From contig CAKPJK010000012.1 of the NCBI GenBank assembly GCA_934162615.1, positions 1 through 38,490 on the forward strand: a stretch of DNA of 38,490 nt, given 5' to 3'. This document shows positions 24,600-32,658 of the stretch, one piece after another. The notes below the pieces were generated by a model. The model saw only the letters and a list, made by a program, of their open reading frames with translations, did no database searches and was not told where the DNA came from. The stretch's first letter is position 1, and each line of letters begins with the position of its first letter. A program made the translations under genes and the position numbers. The DNA is from an uncultured Clostridia bacterium (GTDB lineage: Bacteria; Bacillota; Clostridia; TANB77; CAG-508).

Positions 24600-25061
24600 A
24601 TGAATAATATGAACATTGATGAAGACACAATGAAAAACATAAAAAGCATGGTAGACAACGGTAATTTATCAGATGCAATATCTAACATATCTCCAGAAAT
24701 GATACAAAATTTTTCTAAAATGCTTTCTCAGCAAAACGACCAACAAAATAAAGAAACTCAACATAACAGCCAAAGTTACCAACAACCAGAAGATACAACG
24801 ACTCAAAGTAGTACAAACACAAGTCAAAATAGCAATTTTGATTTTAGCAATTTAGATATGAACACAATAATGAAAATGACTTCAGTAATAGGAAAAATGA
24901 AAGATAATAAAAATGATCCAAGAGCAAATTTACTAAACTCACTAAAACCATATCTTCGTGATAGCAAAAAAGGACAATTAGATAATTACATGAACTTACT
25001 TAATGTTGCAAAAATAGCTGAAATTATGAAAGATAATAAGGAGAATGATAATAATGTTTAG
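24600..25061 (+). CDS. Clostridial protein of unknown function, possibly sporulation-linked
   Basis: A 153-residue soluble, polar protein: a helical N-terminal part (residues 1-50), a Gln/Asn/Ser/Thr-rich linker (about 51-83), and a C-terminal helical block with NDPRANLLNSLKPYLRDSKKGQLDNYMNLLNVAKIAEI, which I remember as a recurring motif in clostridial proteins without known function. The ATG at 24600 follows AGAGGTGA; a GTG 9 nt earlier overlaps that site. It overlaps the next gene by 8 nt, so the two are translationally coupled. The sigma-K-like promoter upstream suggests late mother-cell expression, which is inference. Confidence 0.65.
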   Translation: MNNMNIDEDTMKNIKSMVDNGNLSDAISNISPEMIQNFSKMLSQQNDQQNKETQHNSQSYQQPEDTTTQSSTNTSQNSNFDFSNLDMNTIMKMTSVIGKMKDNKNDPRANLLNSLKPYLRDSKKGQLDNYMNLLNVAKIAEIMKDNKENDNNV

Positions 25062-25398
25062 ATTTCCTTTTTATGGTTATCCTTACAACTATAATTATTA
25101 TAGATACTATAATCAGTTTCCAAATGCAAATATTGAAAATAAAAAAATCGAAGATTCTAAAACCGAAATTTCTGAAAAGGAAGAACTTAATAAAGAAACT
25201 GAACTAAAAAAAGAAAAAAGTAGTATCACTAATTCCAGAAAAATTAGTGATACTACTGAACAAGCTATTTTTGAAATATTTGGTATAAAACTTTATTTAG
25301 ATGACCTTATAATAATAGGTGTAATGTATTTTTTATACCAACAAAATGTTCATGATGAAATGTTATATTTAATATTATTTATGTTACTTTTTTCCTAA
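25054..25398 (+). CDS. Tyr-rich N-terminus, hydrophobic C-terminus; unknown function
   Basis: A 114-residue protein. Residues 1-26 are strikingly rich in Tyr, Asn, Pro and Phe (FPFYGYPYNYNYYRYYNQ), recalling spore coat proteins. The middle is a Lys/Glu-rich helix (about 30-75), and the C-terminal third (IFGIKLYLDDLIIIGVMYFLYQQ to LILFMLLFS) is hydrophobic, likely membrane-associated. The ATG at 25054 is 9 nt past AAGGAG; an ATG at 25045 is too close to that site. It overlaps the previous gene by 8 nt. A perfect 16-bp inverted repeat lies inside the coding region. Its stop codon directly abuts that of the convergent minC. Confidence 0.65.
   Translation: MFRFPFYGYPYNYNYYRYYNQFPNANIENKKIEDSKTEISEKEELNKETELKKEKSSITNSRKISDTTEQAIFEIFGIKLYLDDLIIIGVMYFLYQQNVHDEMLYLILFMLLFS
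25219..25257. repeat. Perfect 16-bp inverted repeat inside a coding region
   Basis: AGTAGTATCACTAATT (25219-25234) and its exact complement (25242-25257) flank a 7-nt loop, CCAGAAA. It encodes about SSITNSRKISDTT at the border of the charged and hydrophobic parts of the protein. No T run follows, so it is not a standard terminator. Confidence 0.85.
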
Positions 25399-26010
25399 TT
25401 AATCAATAAAAATTTTATCACCATCTACAAATACATAGGCCTGTTTATGTAAAGGTTCTTCATCTCTGTCTATTTCTTTAACAATATTAGATATTCTTAT
25501 TTGAACTGTGTCTAATTTACCTGCAGCAACTATTGCATTTTTATTACCTTTTGCTCCCGCATGTGCTAAACCTCTTAAATTTCCTACAACTACAATATTA
25601 TCTGAGGCAATTACTTCAGCTCCAGAATTCACATCACCGATAATAACAATACTTCCTTCTGTTTCTAGTCTTTGTCCAGAACGTAAAGAACCTCTATGAA
25701 ATTTTGTTTCTGATACAGCAATTTCTTGTTTAAATGTACGCGTGATACTAGATAAGCCTAAACTTTTTGGCATATCAAATTCAATTTCTACATCTATCTT
25801 ATCTTTAATAATGTCTTGTATCTCATCAATTTCTTTGTTTTTTAGTACTTTTCCAACTATTTTTATTGGTGTCTTTTCATCTTTATACAATTTCTTTAAA
25901 TCTGGTAGCTTTTTTATTAATTCTGATACTATCTTCTTTTGTTCTGCGTCTTCTGCTATTTTTATTACAATTTCATTTTTTTTCAAATTAATACTTACAC
26001 AATTATTCAT
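25399..26010 (-). CDS. minC: Septum site-determining protein MinC
   Basis: A 203-residue protein with the MinC layout: an N-terminal FtsZ-interacting domain (about residues 1-95) and a C-terminal right-handed beta-helix (about 100-203). The latter contains RGSLRSGQRLETEGSIVIIGDVNSGAEVIASDNIVVVGNLRGLAHAGAKGN, the strongest family signature. MinC blocks FtsZ ring formation away from midcell. The ATG at 26010 is chosen because AAAGGGATG lies upstream at good spacing; an earlier ATG 30 nt upstream lacks a site. minD and minE, which usually follow, are not here: the next gene is convergent with no gap between stop codons. Confidence 0.9.
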   Translation of the reverse strand: MNNCVSINLKKNEIVIKIAEDAEQKKIVSELIKKLPDLKKLYKDEKTPIKIVGKVLKNKEIDEIQDIIKDKIDVEIEFDMPKSLGLSSITRTFKQEIAVSETKFHRGSLRSGQRLETEGSIVIIGDVNSGAEVIASDNIVVVGNLRGLAHAGAKGNKNAIVAAGKLDTVQIRISNIVKEIDRDEEPLHKQAYVFVDGDKIFID

Positions 26011-26095
26011 TTTTACATCCCTTTCCTTCCTCATACACAAATTCGGTTAGAAAAGAATTACATTTAAACCAATAAAATTGTAACTATTTTTCAAC

Positions 26096-28213
26096 CTACC
26101 TAATACTTTCTATATATGCTTGTGCTTGCATATCTTCTGTAACATTTTGTGTATTCATTCCAAAGTACTCTGCCATTATATTTCTAACTGCTTCTGCTGT
26201 GTAGTTTCCATGTCCACCATTTTCTACCATAATAACCACAGCTATTTCTGGATCTTCATATGGTGCAAATGCTGCAAACCATGCATTTACTATATCTTTC
26301 CCATTTGAATCTTTCCCCGCCTCTGCAGAACCAGTTTTTCCACCAACTGATATATTAAAGTTCTTAAATCTAGCATATGCTGTACCTGCTTCACCACTAG
26401 TAACGGACCTCATTCCTTCTTTTACAGCATTTACATATTGACTATTTAAGTTTATATTTTCATCATCAGAATTTTTAGAGCCCCCTAATTTTTCACTTAC
26501 AAATTTATCAATTTCCTCTTTCGAAACCTCAGTACCATCAGCATTTTGAATTGTTTTTACTATGCTAACATCTATTTTTTTTCCACCATTTGCAACCATG
26601 CTTATATATTTAGCCATTTGTAATGGTGTAAATTTATTATACCCTTGACCAATTGCAGCATTTATTGTATCACCTGGATTCCATGAAGCCTTAATTGATT
26701 TTGCATAATTCTTACTTGCCAATGTTCCAGAAACTTCACTTGGAAGCTCTATTCCAGTTTTTGTTCCCAAGCCAAAGTATTTTGCATATTTATCCAATGT
26801 GTCGATTCCCATTCTATCTGCTGTTTCATAGAAGAAGAAGTTACAAGATTTTTGAATCGCTCCTATTACATTTAAATAACCATGTCCTGTATGGTAATCT
26901 GTATAATACCAACATTTCCATTCTGCACCATATTTCTTATATACACCTGTATCATTTATTCTTTCACTTAATGTTATATTTCCTGATTCAAGTCCAGCAA
27001 TAGCTGTAACCATTTTGAATATAGAACCTGGTTCATATGCGCTCTGTATTGTTTTATTTATTAATGGGTATGATTTATTTTCATTATAACTTTTCCATTC
27101 TTCACTACTTATTCCATTTGCAAATGATTGTGGATTATAATCTGGATAACTTGCCATTGCTAACACTTCACCAGTTTTTACATTCATAACTACACAAGAA
27201 CCACCTTTTGCGTCATATGATTTTCCAAATCCGCCATTTTTTATTTTTTCTATATTTTCTTTTAATGCTTCTTCAGTTATTTTTTGTAATTTTGAATCAA
27301 TTGTTAAAACAACATTGGAACCTGCAACCGCCTCTTGCTCAACAGCTTCTGCTGTTATTGTTCCATCTACTGCCATATCTATTTGTTTTGTTCCTTTTTT
27401 TCCTTTTAAATATTTTTCAAATAAACCTTCTATTCCAGTTTTTCCAATAAGGTCATTTTGATCGTATTCGTCCTTTTTTTGTTGATATTCGTCTGAACCT
27501 ATTTTTGATGCATATCCCAATATATGTGATGCAAGTGTTCCTTCCTTATATAGTCTAACCGGTTGTACAACAATATTTATTCCTGGGAATTCATCTCCTC
27601 TTTCTGAGAATTCCGCAATAGCTTCTCTTGGTATGTCTTTAGCTATTGTTAATGCTTTAGTACTACTATATCCTTCTTTTGCAATAGCATATCTTAAAGC
27701 AATTATTTTTCTAACTTGTACTATATCTTCATTTGCTATTTTATATTTTTCTTTAAATTTATAAAATGCATCTTCTGCTGTTGCATTTTCCTCTATGTCA
27801 TTATTTTTTTTCCAACTTACTAACTCAGTATCTGATATTTTATATTCAAATGGTTCTATCTTTATAGGAAAATCGTCTGTATAACTAACATTGTATTTTT
27901 CTAATACTTGAATTATTTTTAATATAGACTCATTTAACGAATTTGTATCTATTTTGCTTTTATATAATTCAAGATTAAATTTTTGGCTTGATGAAACTAG
28001 TACATTTCCAGACCTATCTAATATTTCTCCTCTATCAGCTTCCAAAGTGCTTTCTCTTGTTAGTCTTGTATTTGATTCTTCTCTATATTTTGCGCCATGC
28101 ACAATTTGGAGATTGAATAATTGTACAATTAATATTATTCCGATTATATATGTGAATATTGTTATTGTATTATATCTAAAATTAATACTTCTTTTATTAA
28201 TACCGTTTGCCAA
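26096..28213 (-). CDS. mrdA: Penicillin-binding protein 2 (elongasome transpeptidase)
   Basis: A 705-residue class B PBP. A short cytoplasmic tail, one membrane helix (about residues 17-37), a dimerisation/pedestal region starting RGEILDRSGNVL, and a transpeptidase domain with all three active-site motifs: SIFK (Ser397, Lys400), SCN (Ser456-Asn458) and KTGSAEAG (Lys626). It cross-links lateral-wall peptidoglycan with RodA under MreB control. Its position after mreD in the mre operon supports PBP2 rather than the division or sporulation paralogues. An insertion of about 60 residues (NNDIEENATAEDAF region) is present in the pedestal, as in many clostridial PBP2s. rodA is absent from the window. 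Confidence 0.93.
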   Translation of the reverse strand: MANGINKRSINFRYNTITIFTYIIGIILIVQLFNLQIVHGAKYREESNTRLTRESTLEADRGEILDRSGNVLVSSSQKFNLELYKSKIDTNSLNESILKIIQVLEKYNVSYTDDFPIKIEPFEYKISDTELVSWKKNNDIEENATAEDAFYKFKEKYKIANEDIVQVRKIIALRYAIAKEGYSSTKALTIAKDIPREAIAEFSERGDEFPGINIVVQPVRLYKEGTLASHILGYASKIGSDEYQQKKDEYDQNDLIGKTGIEGLFEKYLKGKKGTKQIDMAVDGTITAEAVEQEAVAGSNVVLTIDSKLQKITEEALKENIEKIKNGGFGKSYDAKGGSCVVMNVKTGEVLAMASYPDYNPQSFANGISSEEWKSYNENKSYPLINKTIQSAYEPGSIFKMVTAIAGLESGNITLSERINDTGVYKKYGAEWKCWYYTDYHTGHGYLNVIGAIQKSCNFFFYETADRMGIDTLDKYAKYFGLGTKTGIELPSEVSGTLASKNYAKSIKASWNPGDTINAAIGQGYNKFTPLQMAKYISMVANGGKKIDVSIVKTIQNADGTEVSKEEIDKFVSEKLGGSKNSDDENINLNSQYVNAVKEGMRSVTSGEAGTAYARFKNFNISVGGKTGSAEAGKDSNGKDIVNAWFAAFAPYEDPEIAVVIMVENGGHGNYTAEAVRNIMAEYFGMNTQNVTEDMQAQAYIESIR

Positions 28214-28249
28214 TTTTTCACTCTCCTTTCACTATTCTAGATACTAAAT

Positions 28250-28792
28250 TTAAAAATATCTTGTTAAGATTTTATTTCCTTTATAAGTATTTTCTATATA
28301 ATATCCAAATTTTTGCAATGCTGGATAAATTATAATTGTTATTAAAATATTATAAATAACCTCTACTATTAAAATTTTTAAAAAACTTAAAATTTCAACA
28401 TTCGTAGAATATAACACATAACTTATAAAATAAGTTAAAATTTCAAATATAATTGTTGTTCCAAATACCATAAACATTATTGTTATTCTACTATCTTTAG
28501 AAAAATTTTTATTAAATAATATTGCAATCAAACCTATTAAAACAAGCCCTGCCAAATTAATTCCAACATTTGTTTTATATACTAAATCTAAAAATATTCC
28601 CCATACTGCTCCATATACTATTCCCATAATTTGATTTCCAAACAGCCCTATAAATAATATATATATTACAAAAAGATTTGGTCGTATTCCTCCGATTGTG
28701 AACCAACTAAAAAAATTCGCTTGTAAAAAATATATTACAAATCCTATTAATATCAAAGCTAGATTTATAAGCACTTTTTTCAATAAATTCAC
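28250..28792 (-). CDS. mreD: Rod shape-determining protein MreD
   Basis: A 180-residue polytopic membrane protein with about five or six helices. RPNLFVIYILFIGLFGN near residue 37 and YGAVWGIFLDLVYKTNVGINL (about 60-80) carry the MreD pattern, in which a conserved Asp sits in the GIFLDL segment. MreD links MreB/MreC to the wall synthases. It starts 7 nt after the mreC stop codon, so it is translationally coupled to mreC. Confidence 0.9.
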   Translation of the reverse strand: MNLLKKVLINLALILIGFVIYFLQANFFSWFTIGGIRPNLFVIYILFIGLFGNQIMGIVYGAVWGIFLDLVYKTNVGINLAGLVLIGLIAILFNKNFSKDSRITIMFMVFGTTIIFEILTYFISYVLYSTNVEILSFLKILIVEVIYNILITIIIYPALQKFGYYIENTYKGNKILTRYF

Positions 28793-28799
28793 CTCTTGT

Positions 28800-29615
28800 C
28801 TAATTATTTTTCACCACTAAAACTGTATTCAATTTGTTAAAATCAACTGCTGTTTCTACTAATGCATATCTATCTGTCATATTCTTAGTTGATACAATTT
28901 TCTTTACAGTTCCAACATGTATTCCTTTTGGATATATTCCTCCTAATCCAGATGTATCTACACTATCTCCTTGTACTAAGTTTGCATCCGTTGGTATATA
29001 CATTGCTTTTAATTCTGAATTATTATCCAATGTTCCTTTACATACTATACTATCTTTTCCAGAGCTCATCAAACAGCTTATAGAACTTGATGTATCAACA
29101 ATTGTTCTTATTTTTGCTGTATTTTCTGCAACAGATATAACATGTCCAACTAGTCCTTCGTCTGCAATTACTATCATATTTTCTTCTATTCCATCTTCTT
29201 TTCCTATATTGATTATTATTGTTTTTGAGTAATTGCTTATTTCTTTATTTATTACATACCCTGGTATTGTTTTATATTCTCCATATTTTTCTGTTAAACC
29301 TAAGTATTCTTTTAAAGTTTCGTTTTCTGTTCTTATATTTTCCAATTCTCTTAACGATTGCTCTAATTTACTATTTTTTTCTTGCAATTCTTTATTTTCC
29401 GTCTTCAAATTACTTATATCCGTAAAAAAAGTAGAATTTCCACTCACTTTATTTTTTAAATATGTTAATCCATTTTGTATAGGCATGACCAATTTGTTTG
29501 CAACATTTTCAAAAAATGATGTATTTGCTTCTTTATTAGAAAAAATAACTATTAATATTAAAACTACTATTGTTATTACAATTCCTAGTAATCCACTTTT
29601 TTTATTTCTATACAT
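28800..29615 (-). CDS. mreC: Rod shape-determining protein MreC
   Basis: A 271-residue bitopic protein: membrane helix (about residues 8-25), a coiled coil (about 62-105, TENKELQEKNSKLEQSLRELENI), and a beta-rich extracellular domain with GYVINKEISNYSKTIIINIGKEDGI and EGLVGHVISVAENTAKIRTIVD. These are MreC family signatures. MreC organises PBP2 and the other elongasome proteins. It lies 11 nt after mreB in the operon. Confidence 0.93.
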   Translation of the reverse strand: MYRNKKSGLLGIVITIVVLILIVIFSNKEANTSFFENVANKLVMPIQNGLTYLKNKVSGNSTFFTDISNLKTENKELQEKNSKLEQSLRELENIRTENETLKEYLGLTEKYGEYKTIPGYVINKEISNYSKTIIINIGKEDGIEENMIVIADEGLVGHVISVAENTAKIRTIVDTSSSISCLMSSGKDSIVCKGTLDNNSELKAMYIPTDANLVQGDSVDTSGLGGIYPKGIHVGTVKKIVSTKNMTDRYALVETAVDFNKLNTVLVVKNN

Positions 29616-29626
29616 AATCTTCTCCT

Positions 29627-30658
29627 TTATCTTCTTTTTCTTGAATTAACAAGTACTGTTTTTAGTCTTTCTAAATCATCAAGTGTTTTTCCTGTTCCTC
29701 TAACAACACAGTCCAATGGTTCTTCTGCTACATACACAGGCATTCCTGTTTCAATGCTTAATAATTTATCCAAATTTTTTATTAACGCTCCTCCACCTGC
29801 AAGCACAATCCCCTTTTCCATAATGTCTGATGCAAGTTCTGGTGGTGTTTTTTCTAATGTACTTTTAACAATATCAACTATTTTTGATATTGATTCTTTT
29901 ATAGCCTCTTCTACTTGTGTTGATGTTATTTTTTCGTTTCTTGGAAGACCATCTGTTAAGTCTCTTCCCCTTACTTCCATTGACATTTCTGTCATTAATG
30001 GCATTGCACATCCTATTTGTATTTTTATTTGTTCTGCTGTTGTTTCACCAATCGCTAAGTTCATTTCTCTTTTTACATAATTTACTATATCTTCATCAAG
30101 TTCATCTCCTGCTACTCTTAAAGAGTGACTTACAACAATTCCTCCTAATGAAACTACTGCAACTTCTGTTGTTCCTCCTCCAATATCAACAATTATGCTT
30201 CCACTTGGTTCTGCAACATCTAACGAAGCTCCAATTGCTGCAGCCATTGGTTCTTCTATTAAATATACCTCTTTTGCTCCAGCTTGAATTACAGACTCTT
30301 CTACTGCTCTTTCTTCTACTTCTGTTATTCCTGATGGCACACCTACTACAACTCTTGGTCTTCCAACATTATATCTTTTTTCTACTTTTTGTATTATATT
30401 TTTAAGCATTAATTGTGTTGCTGAAAAATCTGCTATTACTCCATCTTTTAAAGGTCTTACTGCTTTTATCTGGTCAGGTGTTCTTCCAAGCATTTCTTTA
30501 GCCTCATTCCCTGTTGCTAATATATTTCCTGTTTTTCTATCTATCGCAACAACAGAAGGCTCTTTTAAAATAATACCTCTTCCTTTTAGTGTTACTAAGA
30601 TATTTGCAGTTCCTAAGTCAATTCCTATATCTTTTGAACCAAATGTAAAAAATTTCAT
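29627..30658 (-). CDS. mreB: Rod shape-determining protein MreB (bacterial actin)
   Basis: A 343-residue actin-fold ATPase. Phosphate-binding loops DIGIDLGTANILV (N-terminus) and VDIGGGTTEVAV (about residue 160), the adenosine loop GIVLAGGGALIKNLD (about 285), and EEPMAAAIGA between them are all present. MreB filaments guide lateral wall synthesis, so the cell is probably rod-shaped. The ATG at 30658 is chosen with AAAGGG 9 nt upstream; an in-frame TTG 9 nt earlier overlaps that site. It follows radC by 20 nt. Confidence 0.95.
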   Translation of the reverse strand: MKFFTFGSKDIGIDLGTANILVTLKGRGIILKEPSVVAIDRKTGNILATGNEAKEMLGRTPDQIKAVRPLKDGVIADFSATQLMLKNIIQKVEKRYNVGRPRVVVGVPSGITEVEERAVEESVIQAGAKEVYLIEEPMAAAIGASLDVAEPSGSIIVDIGGGTTEVAVVSLGGIVVSHSLRVAGDELDEDIVNYVKREMNLAIGETTAEQIKIQIGCAMPLMTEMSMEVRGRDLTDGLPRNEKITSTQVEEAIKESISKIVDIVKSTLEKTPPELASDIMEKGIVLAGGGALIKNLDKLLSIETGMPVYVAEEPLDCVVRGTGKTLDDLERLKTVLVNSRKRR

Positions 30659-30678
30659 AATTTTCAACCCTTTCTAAA

Positions 30679-31407
30679 TTAACATCCTTTATTATTTTTT
30701 ATTTTTTCTATTTTTTGTTTAAGCTCAACAAAAATACTTCTATATTTTCCATCTCCAATAACTAAATGATCGATTAAGTCAATTTGAAAAATTCTAGCTG
30801 CATTATATATTTCATCTGTTATTTTTATATCTGCCTTACTTGGAGTTGGATCACCCGATGGATGATTATGTACTAATATCATTTTGGGTGCCTTTATTTT
30901 TATTGCCTCTCCTATAATTTCCATTATGTTAACATTTGCAAAATTTGTTCCACCTTGAGATATATTAATATTTTTTAGAATTTCATTTTTGTTATTTAAC
31001 AATATTAATTTTACATATTCCATTTTTTCAAATCTCAATTCTTGCATAAGCATTCCCGCCAAATGTTCTGAACTTAGTACTCTCACTTTTTTATAATTTG
31101 ACGGTTTGCTCATTCTTATTGCTAACTCACAAATAGCTTTTATCTGTATTGCCTTTACTCTACCTATTCCTTTTATTTGCTTAAGTTCCTCCAGTGCCAT
31201 ATTTTTTAAGAAATTGAGTTCTCCCATTTGGGGATCATTACTTAGTTTTAATATTTTTTGTGCTATTTGTACTGATGTTTCTTCTCGCGTTCCTGTTTTT
31301 ATTATTATTGCTAATAATTCTGCATTTGATAATACTTTTTCACCATACAATTCTAATTTTTCATATGGTCTTTCTGTTTCTGGTAATTCTTTTATTTTTA
31401 ATGACAA
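30679..31407 (-). CDS. radC: RadC family JAB/MPN-domain protein
   Basis: A 242-residue protein with an N-terminal helix-hairpin-helix part (about residues 20-95, LKQIKGIGRVKAIQI) and a C-terminal JAB1/MPN metalloprotease-like domain. The zinc motif VHNHPSGDPTPSKAD is complete (His180, His182, Asp193). The former DNA-repair role of RadC is not supported by experiment, and the function is open. It begins with TTG, backed by AAGGGA 9 nt upstream, an unusual start for this operon. radC directly upstream of mreB is common in Firmicutes. Confidence 0.93.
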   Translation of the reverse strand: MSLKIKELPETERPYEKLELYGEKVLSNAELLAIIIKTGTREETSVQIAQKILKLSNDPQMGELNFLKNMALEELKQIKGIGRVKAIQIKAICELAIRMSKPSNYKKVRVLSSEHLAGMLMQELRFEKMEYVKLILLNNKNEILKNINISQGGTNFANVNIMEIIGEAIKIKAPKMILVHNHPSGDPTPSKADIKITDEIYNAARIFQIDLIDHLVIGDGKYRSIFVELKQKIEKIKNNKGC

Positions 31408-31444
31408 ATTAAAACTTCCCTTCGTTTTTTATTTGTCCCACTTT

Positions 31445-31702
31445 TTATATTTTTTTGTATATAAATATAGCTAATACCATTCCTATTATGCTAGCAATGT
31501 TTATTTTAAACATTAATCCAAATGTTAATTTTAACACACTTAAGTCTAGTACTATTGGTGTTTCTAATCCAAATTGTTGTTCATATGATAGCCACCATAA
31601 CCATGATACACTTGAAGCTAATTTTCCAAGTAGTCCTCCTATTACTAATCCTGCTAGTAAGAATACCAACAATATCCATATATTTTTTTCTCTTGTCGCC
31701 AT
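31445..31702 (-). CDS. DUF4321 family small membrane protein
   Basis: An 85-residue protein with two membrane helices (about residues 8-28 and 60-82). The pattern KNIWILLVFLLAGLVIGGLLG and the ending NIASIIGMVLAIFIYKK match DUF4321, a family often found upstream of radC-mreB in Clostridia. It is the first gene after the operon promoter, behind GGAGGTAAAAA. Function unknown. Confidence 0.85.
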   Translation of the reverse strand: MATREKNIWILLVFLLAGLVIGGLLGKLASSVSWLWWLSYEQQFGLETPIVLDLSVLKLTFGLMFKINIASIIGMVLAIFIYKKI

Positions 31703-31758
31703 TTTTTACCTCCATTTTTTCTTTTGTCCTTACGGATACACCTTTTTTTACAGTTGCT

Positions 31759-31787
31759 ATTATACCGTGATTTCACTTTTTTTTCAA
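31759..31787 (-). promoter_or_regulatory. Sigma-A promoter of the mre-min operon
   Basis: On the minus strand -35 TTGAAA (31787-31782) and a perfect -10 TATAAT (31764-31759) have a 17-nt spacer. It would drive DUF4321-radC-mreBCD-mrdA-minC. Confidence 0.8.
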
Positions 31788-31836
31788 GTAGTTTTAGTAA
31801 ATTTATGTAAAGAATTATATTACCATATTTTGTGTC

Positions 31837-31865
31837 TTTAAATATAATATCAATAGTAGTATAAT
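31837..31865 (+). promoter_or_regulatory. Promoter for the MecA-like gene
   Basis: TTTAAA (31837-31842) and a perfect TATAAT (31860-31865) are 17 nt apart, just upstream of ATGGAGGT and the ATG at 31890. Confidence 0.6.
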
Positions 31866-31889
31866 AAAATTATAAATGGAGGTATTGCT

Positions 31890-32519
31890 ATGAAATTTGA
31901 AAAACTGACAGAAAATAAAATTAGAATAATATTAAAAAAAGGAGACTTTAAAGACAAAACATTAAATATCACTGAATTATCTTTAAATTCCCCCGAATCA
32001 CAAAAATTATTTTTAGAAATTTTAAATAAAGCAGAAAAAGAAATAAATTTTGACACAACTGGTCATAAATTATTAATAGAAATTGCAACTGAAGCTGAAG
32101 ATACCTTTATTTTCACAATAACAAAATACCTAGAAAAAAACATTTCAGAAGAAAGTAAGCATAAAAAAATTTTAACAGTAAAGAAATCTACAAGCATATT
32201 CAACTCTTCTACATTAATTTATCAATTTAAAACATTTGAAGATTTTTGTGTATTTTGCGATTTTGTACATAACACTCACTATATAAATACAAAAAAACTT
32301 TTTAAAAGTGCAATTTTATACTTATATAATTCCTCATATTATTTAATAATTGATGGAATAAACTTATGTAACCATTATTTAATAACTTTTCATTCCACAT
32401 TATTAGAATTTTCTAATCTTGCAAAATATAATAAAAATTTTAAGTTTAAACTTAAAGAACATGGAAAAGTTATTATAAAAAATAATGCCATAAACACAGG
32501 TATAAAATATTTTTGCTAA
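31890..32519 (+). CDS. mecA: MecA-family adaptor protein (ClpC adaptor)
   Basis: A 209-residue acidic/basic two-domain protein. The N-terminal 70 residues (MKFEKLTENKIRIILKKGDF, then KLFLEILNKAEKEINFDTTGHKLLIEI) follow the MecA/YpbH substrate-recognition domain. A linker of Lys/Ser-rich sequence leads to a C-terminal domain beginning YQFKTFEDFCVFCDFV, the region that binds ClpC in Bacillus. Such adaptors deliver substrates to ClpCP and control competence or stress proteins. It is divergent from Bacillus MecA. The gene symbol refers to this adaptor, not to the staphylococcal penicillin-binding protein. Monocistronic, with its own promoter and terminator. Confidence 0.75.
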   Translation: MKFEKLTENKIRIILKKGDFKDKTLNITELSLNSPESQKLFLEILNKAEKEINFDTTGHKLLIEIATEAEDTFIFTITKYLEKNISEESKHKKILTVKKSTSIFNSSTLIYQFKTFEDFCVFCDFVHNTHYINTKKLFKSAILYLYNSSYYLIIDGINLCNHYLITFHSTLLEFSNLAKYNKNFKFKLKEHGKVIIKNNAINTGIKYFC

Positions 32520-32540
32520 TTTTAGCCTCTTTAAAACAAA

Positions 32541-32566
32541 TCTTAAAAAATCCTCGATTTTTAAGA
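32541..32566 (+). other. Hairpin after the MecA-like gene
   Basis: TCTTAAAAA (32541-32549) pairs with TTTTTAAGA (32558-32566) around an 8-nt loop, 22 nt past the stop. No T run follows, so it may protect the 3' end rather than terminate. Confidence 0.45.
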
Positions 32567-32615
32567 CTTGTTCATGCACAAAAATTTAAAAAACAAAAAT
32601 TTTTAGTTCATTCAC

Positions 32616-32658
32616 AAAAAAACGATATATTAGAATTTTTCCAATATATCGTTTTTTT
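32616..32658. terminator. Bidirectional terminator between mecA-like and M23 genes
   Basis: A perfect 16-bp stem (32616-32631/32643-32658) with seven A on the left and seven T on the right encloses an 11-nt loop. It overlaps the M23 stop codon at 32658 and serves both convergent genes. Confidence 0.9.

Noticed and set aside
29917..30405. 162-codon Leu-rich plus-strand frame inside mreB
   Set aside because: Composition is an artefact of reading the complement of an AT-rich gene; mreB is certain on the other strand.
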